Positions 57,109 to 64,000 of a stretch of 64,000 bases of DNA are shown here, one piece after another; the first letter of the stretch is position 1, and each line of letters begins with the position of its first letter. The notes beneath the pieces were generated by a model. The model had not been told where the DNA came from. It saw only the letters and a list, made by a program, of their open reading frames with translations, and ran no database searches. Source of the DNA: Amorphochlora amoebiformis. Taxonomy: Eukaryota > Cercozoa > Chlorarachniophyceae. Position numbers and translations under genes: made by a program. The DNA is taken from contig BAAHQB010000003.1 of NCBI GenBank assembly GCA_054601695.1, forward strand, positions 992,001 through 1,056,000, read 5' to 3'.

Positions 57109-57157
<49 letters not shown>

Positions 57158-57194
57158 TACATATGTACATATACTAGTAGATGTATCGTATATA

Positions 57195-57229
<35 letters not shown>

Positions 57230-57334
57230 CTCTCTATATATATATATAAGTATATATATATATAAATATATATACATACATATATATATGCATACATATG
57301 TACATATACTGGTAGATGTATCGTATATATATTA

Positions 57335-57374
<40 letters not shown>

Positions 57375-57405
57375 TATATAGATATATATAAATATATATA
57401 CATAC

Positions 57406-57449
<44 letters not shown>

Positions 57450-57478
57450 ATCTATGAATATATATGTATATATATATG

Positions 57479-57511
<33 letters not shown>

Positions 57512-57664
57512 GTATATATATATTATATATATACGTTTGTATATGCATGCATGTAAATATGCATACCCTCATCCGTAGACCATTCCCGCTGAAACAAAAG
57601 CTCATTAATGAATCTCTCCATTTCCCTATGTACACATAATATACATATATAAATACCACATATA

Positions 57665-57706
<42 letters not shown>

Positions 57707-57728
57707 AAATATTTAAATGCATATATTT

Positions 57729-57759
<31 letters not shown>

Positions 57760-57923
57760 CGTATATATATTCATATATGTGCGATACATATCTATATATA
57801 CACATATATATAGATAGATATATATGTATTTATATGTATATATATATATATGTATATATATGTAGATATATATAATAATAATAATAATAATGATATGTAT
57901 ATTATAATATGCATATATGCATA

Positions 57924-57957
<34 letters not shown>

Positions 57958-58008
57958 TACATATTATATATACTATATATATATACATATATATATATGT
58001 AATATATT

Positions 58009-58039
<31 letters not shown>

Positions 58040-58266
58040 TACATAATATATATATATATATTATATATATATATTATATATATATTATGTATATATTATA
58101 CATACATATATATTATACATACACATATATATACATATACATATGTGTATATACATATATATACATATATATTTATGTATATATATTATGTATAAAAATA
58201 CGCTATATGTATAATCATAATATATATATATATATATATTAATATATAATATATATATCTTTTAAT

Positions 58267-58305
<39 letters not shown>

Positions 58306-58559
58306 TTACATGCGCATTTACATATTTACATATACTAAATATTAAATATATATACATATATATATATATATACACATATATATATATATATATATGTATA
58401 AATTCTTTTTCAATACGTATTTACATAAAATTATATCTATGTATGATATAGTACATCTATATATACATATATAGATGCATACGTACTTATGTATTCGTAT
58501 ACATACACATATATACATATATATGTACATATGTATACGTAAACCAACAATATATACAT

Positions 58560-58643
<84 letters not shown>

Positions 58644-58945
58644 TATGTAGTATGTGTGTGAAGAGAGAGAGGATGGAGAAAAAGAAAAAGACAAGATATA
58701 AGAGATAGATAGATAACGAGACGAAAAGAGAAAGGGAGAGAGAGTGTGAGTGAGAGAGAGAGAGAAAGTGAGAGAGAGAAGGAGAGAGAGAGGAAGAGAG
58801 AGAGAAAGAGAGCCAGAGAGCCCCTGTCTAAACCATTAGCCTACCCAGGTTCCACAATCCCCTCATTGAGCTCTCGGATTGCCTGCTCTAACCATTCACG
58901 AAACCTGAACAAGATGAGGTTAGGGTTAGGATTGAGGTAGGGTTG

Positions 58946-58984
<39 letters not shown>

Positions 58985-59004
58985 GTATATATATATATAC
59001 ATAC

Positions 59005-59050
<46 letters not shown>

Positions 59051-59292
59051 TGTAAATATGTAGACATGTATAAAAACATATGCATATATATACATATTTA
59101 TATACGTATATATATATATATATATTCATGTATACGTATATATATATATATATTCATATATACGTATATATATATATACATATTCATAAATACATATATA
59201 TATGTATATATGTATATATATATATACATACATACATACATACAAGATGAATAAATATGTAAACATATGTATACATATATACATACGTACAC

Positions 59293-59349
<57 letters not shown>

Positions 59350-59509
59350 ACATACACAAAAAATACATAATTATACACACACCACATATATATATGTGTT
59401 TATTTATATGTATATATGAACATATGTCATATATATATATGTATATATATATATGTATATATATATATATACAAGATCAATAAATATGTAAACATATGCA
59501 TACGTATAT

Positions 59510-59583
<74 letters not shown>

Positions 59584-59630
59584 ACATACACAAAAAATAC
59601 ATACACACATATATATATTACATATAAGAT

Positions 59631-59669
<39 letters not shown>

Positions 59670-59703
59670 TATTTATATATATATATGAACATATATACAT
59701 ATA

Positions 59704-59741
<38 letters not shown>

Positions 59742-59857
59742 TGTAATATGTAGACATGTATATATTTATATATATATATATATATATATAAATATAAGTA
59801 TACATATATTTATATATATATGTTATATATATATTATTATATATATATATATATATA

Positions 59858-59908
<51 letters not shown>

Positions 59909-60479
59909 CATACATATATTCAACATACCGTTGAGTTGTAATCCCTACAGAATGTCCAAAGGTTGATAATGACATGTGATAAACAAGCCAGAGAACTAAA
60001 GGTCCCTCCTACACAATCATCACGCTTACCTCACCTCAGTCTTACAGAGCAGAAATTATTAGGGTTGAACTTATAATAAGAGGGAGGACTAGATCAGAGA
60101 TACGCTTGGGGTATGCTAAGGCTGACGGCTGTTCGGGCTTGGGAACAGAGGGGAGAGATGGAAAAGAGGGCGAGGGAGAGGGGGATATAGGGGGAGTGGG
60201 ACGAATGAACAAGACAGAGGCGTTGAGATAGGGGTGAGAAGGAATGGAAAGAAACGATACGGTTAGGGTTAGGGTGTGGGGTTAGGGTTTGGCTTAGGGT
60301 TAGATCAAAATTCTGACCTCATGTTTGCCCTGGGATACTCGTGTTAAGGATAGGCCCTAATGTGGGTGGATATAATGGTATATTTTCGAATAGACATATG
60401 CATGTATATACATAAATGTATATATATATATATATATATATTTATATTATGTATATATTATATGTATATATATTTATAA

Positions 60480-60537
<58 letters not shown>

Positions 60538-60644
60538 GTATGCATTAGTTGTGTGTATATATATGTACTTTATACCAATATATATGTACATTACACGGTA
60601 AATTACACATATATATATATACATATATGTATATAGATATATAC

Positions 60645-60691
<47 letters not shown>

Positions 60692-60726
60692 ATATAGATA
60701 TACATACATATATATTCTATATATGT

Positions 60727-60815
<89 letters not shown>

Positions 60816-61168
60816 AGTTTAGATTACCATTAGGGTTAGCGTTAGTATTATCGTGAGGGTTAGCATCAGGGTTAGCGTTAGGGTTAGCGTTAGGTTAGCG
60901 TTACGGCTAGCGTTAGGGTTTGCGTTAGGGTTAGCGTTAGGGTTAACGTTGGGGTAGCGTAAGGGTTAGCACTAGGGTTAGCGTTAGAGTTAGCGTTAGG
61001 GTTAGCACTAGGATTAGCATTAGGGTTAGTGTAGTGTCAGCGTTTGGCTTATCGTTAGGGTTAGCGTTAGGGTTAGCGTTAGGGTTAGCGTTAGGGTTAG
61101 CGTTAGGGTTAGCGTTAGGGTTGGAGTTATTTTTAGCGTTAGGGTTAGCGTTAGGGTTAGCGTTAGGG

Positions 61169-61208
<40 letters not shown>

Positions 61209-61216
61209 TATTTATG

Positions 61217-61258
<42 letters not shown>

Positions 61259-61262
61259 ATAT

Positions 61263-61318
<56 letters not shown>

Positions 61319-61409
61319 ATATATATATATATCGTATATATGTATGTATATTATGTATCTGGATAATAATATTATATCATTAATATGTACATGTATATAT
61401 ATATCTATA

Positions 61410-61475
<66 letters not shown>

Positions 61476-61987
61476 TACATACGTGTTATATATATATATA
61501 TATATTTATATATGTGTATATATATATACATACATACATACACATGTATTTCTATATGCATCCATCATAGTTGACCTGTATGACAGCGCTAGTTATTCTT
61601 TGGCCTTGAGCTAACACGAATTCTCCAGCCTTATTACGCCGGACTCAGGCAACGTTACCTTCCCTCCCTCTCTATATATCTATCTATCTATCTCCTCCAT
61701 CCTCTCTCTCTCTTTCTCACTCCTTTCTTAGCTCTCTTTCCCTTCCCCCCTCTCTCCCCCGCTCTTCCTCACTCGTCTTTCCTCACTAGCTCCCTCACTC
61801 TCTTTTCCCTTCCCGCCCTCTAATGGCTAGGGTTGGGGTTGGGGTGAAGCTTAGGGTAAGTTTAGGGGTTAGGGTTTGATTACCTGGTTTGAGAGATTTG
61901 AGAGATCACTTGTGGATTTGGAGATGTCTTCGATCTATATATATATATATATATATATGTATATAATATATATATATATATATATTT

Positions 61988-62039
<52 letters not shown>

Positions 62040-62055
62040 TGAAATATACACATAT

Positions 62056-62122
<67 letters not shown>

Positions 62123-62134
62123 AATAAACATACG

Positions 62135-62179
<45 letters not shown>

Positions 62180-62266
62180 ATGTACAATATGTATGTAAAT
62201 ATATACACAATACGTATGTATATCTATATATACATTATACATGTTATATATGTACAATACAAACAT

Positions 62267-62325
<59 letters not shown>

Positions 62326-62376
62326 AAGATACATTTTACATGTAATATGTTATGTCGAAAACACACAAAGAGAACG

Positions 62377-62413
<37 letters not shown>

Positions 62414-62520
62414 GTATCTATACATATATGTATATCTATGTATAATATTTATATATATATATATATAATATATATATATATAATTATATATATATCATAT
62501 ACATACATATATAACCTTAC

Positions 62521-62581
<61 letters not shown>

Positions 62582-62631
62582 GTATATATATATTGCAATA
62601 TTTATATACAAATATATATACATATATACAT

Positions 62632-62674
<43 letters not shown>

Positions 62675-62893
62675 GACATATATACATAGGTATCATATGT
62701 GTATGTATATGTAAATATATATATGTATATATATATATATATATAAATATATATATACACACATATATACATGTATATGTATATATATATATATCCATAT
62801 ATATATGTGTATAATACACATACAGTCTCACACATATATCTTCATACTTACATACTTATATACGTATATACTTATATACACATATACTTATAT

Positions 62894-62950
<57 letters not shown>

Positions 62951-62997
62951 CTGTGTAAATATACCCCTTTCCTTGCCATCCGATGAAACTCCTCATC
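56754..62997 (-). CDS. Unrecognised gene, eight 3' exons, 5' end not found
   Basis: Exons 62997-62965, 61934-61884, 60356-60318, 60137-60071, 59944-59929, 58904-58845, 57625-57567, 56899-56754 (TAG) join in frame over 156 residues. The sequence is hydrophilic and mostly helical-looking: [99 protein letters not shown], and a basic tail. No membrane segment or known motif that I can name. Further 5' exons must lie in 62998-63840 or beyond. The exons 57625-57567 and 56899-56754 are the strongest. The 16-nt exon at 59944 and the 51-nt exon at 61934 are the weakest. Confidence 0.55.
58653..58815. repeat. GA-rich tract (CT on the sense strand)
   Basis: AGAGAG with AAA and GTGAG interruptions, in the intron 57626-58844 of the - gene. 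On that gene's sense strand it is a pyrimidine tract near the 5' splice site. Confidence 0.7.
60261..60303. repeat. Short TTAGGG patch in an intron of the - gene
   Basis: GGTTAGGGTTAGGGTGTGGG plus GTTAGGG on + lies in the intron between exons 60356-60318 and 60137-60071. The sense strand reads CCCTAACC. It is followed by a C/T-rich run to the acceptor CCCAAG. Confidence 0.6.
60828..61172. repeat. TTAGGGTTAGCG variant array
   Basis: Alternating TTAGGG and TTAGCG give a 12-bp unit, perfect from about 61050 to 61118. It lies in the intron between exons 61934-61884 and 60356-60318. The sense strand is CGCTAACCCTAA. Confidence 0.85.
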
Positions 62998-63847
62998 CTT
63001 AGGATTAAACTTAGGCTTAGGATTAGTGTTAAGTTTAGGATTAGGGTCATCCTTAGCAAAAGAGTTAGAATTACCCTTTATACTTAGGGTTAGGGCCAGT
63101 CTTAAGCTTAGTATTAGGTTAAGATTATCCTTAAGCTTAGGGTTAGGCAACGGTTAAGGTAAGGGTTAAGGTTAGTTTTACACATTACAACTTAGGGATA
63201 CAGTAAGGATTAGAGCTAGGATTATAAGGCTAGAGCCGTCAGCGCCAACCCTCACTCTAATCCTAACCGTAGGGTAGTTCTGACAACCTGTCAATCTAAA
63301 CCATGGCCTCTAAGTGCTACAACATGAAATTAACAATCCCAAAGACAGCAATAACCTAACGCTATACAGCTGTAGCCCTAGCGTTAACCCTTATTCAATC
63401 CAGGGTTAGGGTTAAAATTATGGTTTGAGCTAGGTTAAGAATAGGGTTATGGCTTGAGTTACGGCTACGTTAGGGCTAGGGTTATGAATGTGTTAGCGTT
63501 TTGGGTTAGGCTTATGGTTGGAGTTAGGGTTAGTGTTAGGGTTATAGTTATGATTTGATTCTAGGTTAGGAATAGGGCTCTAAACCTAACCAAATGGTTA
63601 ACCCTGATCCTGACACTAATATCAACCCATGAATACGTAGCACACCTAACCCTAGCCCTAATCCCTAACCCTCTCCCCTAGCCTTTAACCCATAACTCTA
63701 ATCCTAACCAGAATTCTACCTTAGCGCAAATCCTAGCCCTAACCCTAACTCTAAGAATAACGCTAACCCTGAGCCTTAAGGTAATCCTAACCCTAACCGT
63801 AGGCTTAAGAAAGGGTTGGGGTTGGGGTTGGGGTTGTCACTTCATAG
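62998..63847. repeat. Degenerate telomere-like DNA at the right edge
   Basis: Mixed TTAGGG, CTTAGG and CCCTAA words change orientation several times. It should hold the 5' parts of both the - gene ending at 56754 and the + gene at 63848, but I found no start codon with consistent splicing. Confidence 0.5.
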
Positions 63848-63913
63848 AGAGGCAATCCGGCTGCTAATATCGATGTGGCTATGATAAGCCTCCAGAATGA
63901 GTATGCTATTGTG
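63848..63913 (+). CDS. Internal exon of an unrecognised + gene running off the right edge
   Basis: Acceptor CACTTCATAG and donor ATTGTG|GTATGTAG enclose 22 codons in phase 0 that include NPAANIDVAMISLQNEYAIV. Other frames are closed or lack matching sites. A partial copy of its end (CCGAATGAGTATGCTATTGT) follows at 63925-63947, a donor-side shard. The remaining bases to 64000 show no further exon. Confidence 0.5.
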
Positions 63914-64000
63914 GTATGTAGTTTCCGAATGAGTATGCTATTGTGATGTACAGTTTCTTATTTTCGCTGTGTGTTTTTGGATTTAACGCTTGCCCCTTTC

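Overview
This is nuclear DNA of a eukaryote. It has intron-rich genes with GT-AG introns, CTAAC-type branch points, blocks of TTAGGG/CCCTAA repeat and very long (AT)n microsatellites. The gene set includes a cytosolic-type HSP104/HSP101 disaggregase and a eukaryotic-type HIS6 enzyme, so the organism makes histidine. That suggests an alga, a stramenopile-like protist or another free-living microbial eukaryote. I cannot name the lineage from the sequence alone.

Most long open reading frames here are translations of (AT)n, (CT)n, (GA)n or poly-C and are not genes. The real genes are chains of very short exons (about 16-150 nt, apart from one 2.4-kb HSP104 exon) between repeat-filled introns. I rebuilt them by eye from acceptor, donor and reading-frame phase. 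The phases close exactly along each chain, except at points flagged in the entries.

Layout, left to right: (1) an SF2 DExD/H helicase-like gene on +, at least 28 exons, entering from the left edge and stopping at 25758. (2) HSP104 on -, 30327 down to 26374, three exons. (3) A predicted secreted/membrane protein on +, 30582-37362, 21 exons, with a signal peptide and EGF-like domains joined to a Kef-type (CPA2) cation/proton antiporter. (4) HIS6 on -, 48371 down to 38032, 16 exons. (5) An unrecognised gene on +, 48521 to about 54975. (6) An unrecognised gene on -, from about 62997 down to 56754. (7) An exon of a further + gene at 63848-63913.

The genes alternate strictly in strand. Divergent pairs share short promoters: 254 bp between HSP104 and the antiporter, 149 bp between HIS6 and gene 5. 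Convergent pairs are separated by spacers rich in CTAG/GTAC words (25759-26373, 37363-38031, 54976-56753). Essentially every long (AT)n tract lies inside an intron and none lies in these spacers. The HSP104/antiporter spacer carries a heat-shock element of eight consecutive alternating pentamers, so both genes may be heat-responsive.

The most unusual signal is a set of exon-shard arrays. Upstream of several helicase exons the intron holds tandem copies of the 3' splice site plus the first bases of the following exon, each copy cut off by an (AT)n tract, with the last copy running into the true exon. Telomere-type CCCTAA arrays and an approximately 850-bp (CT)n tract also sit directly in front of 3' splice sites.
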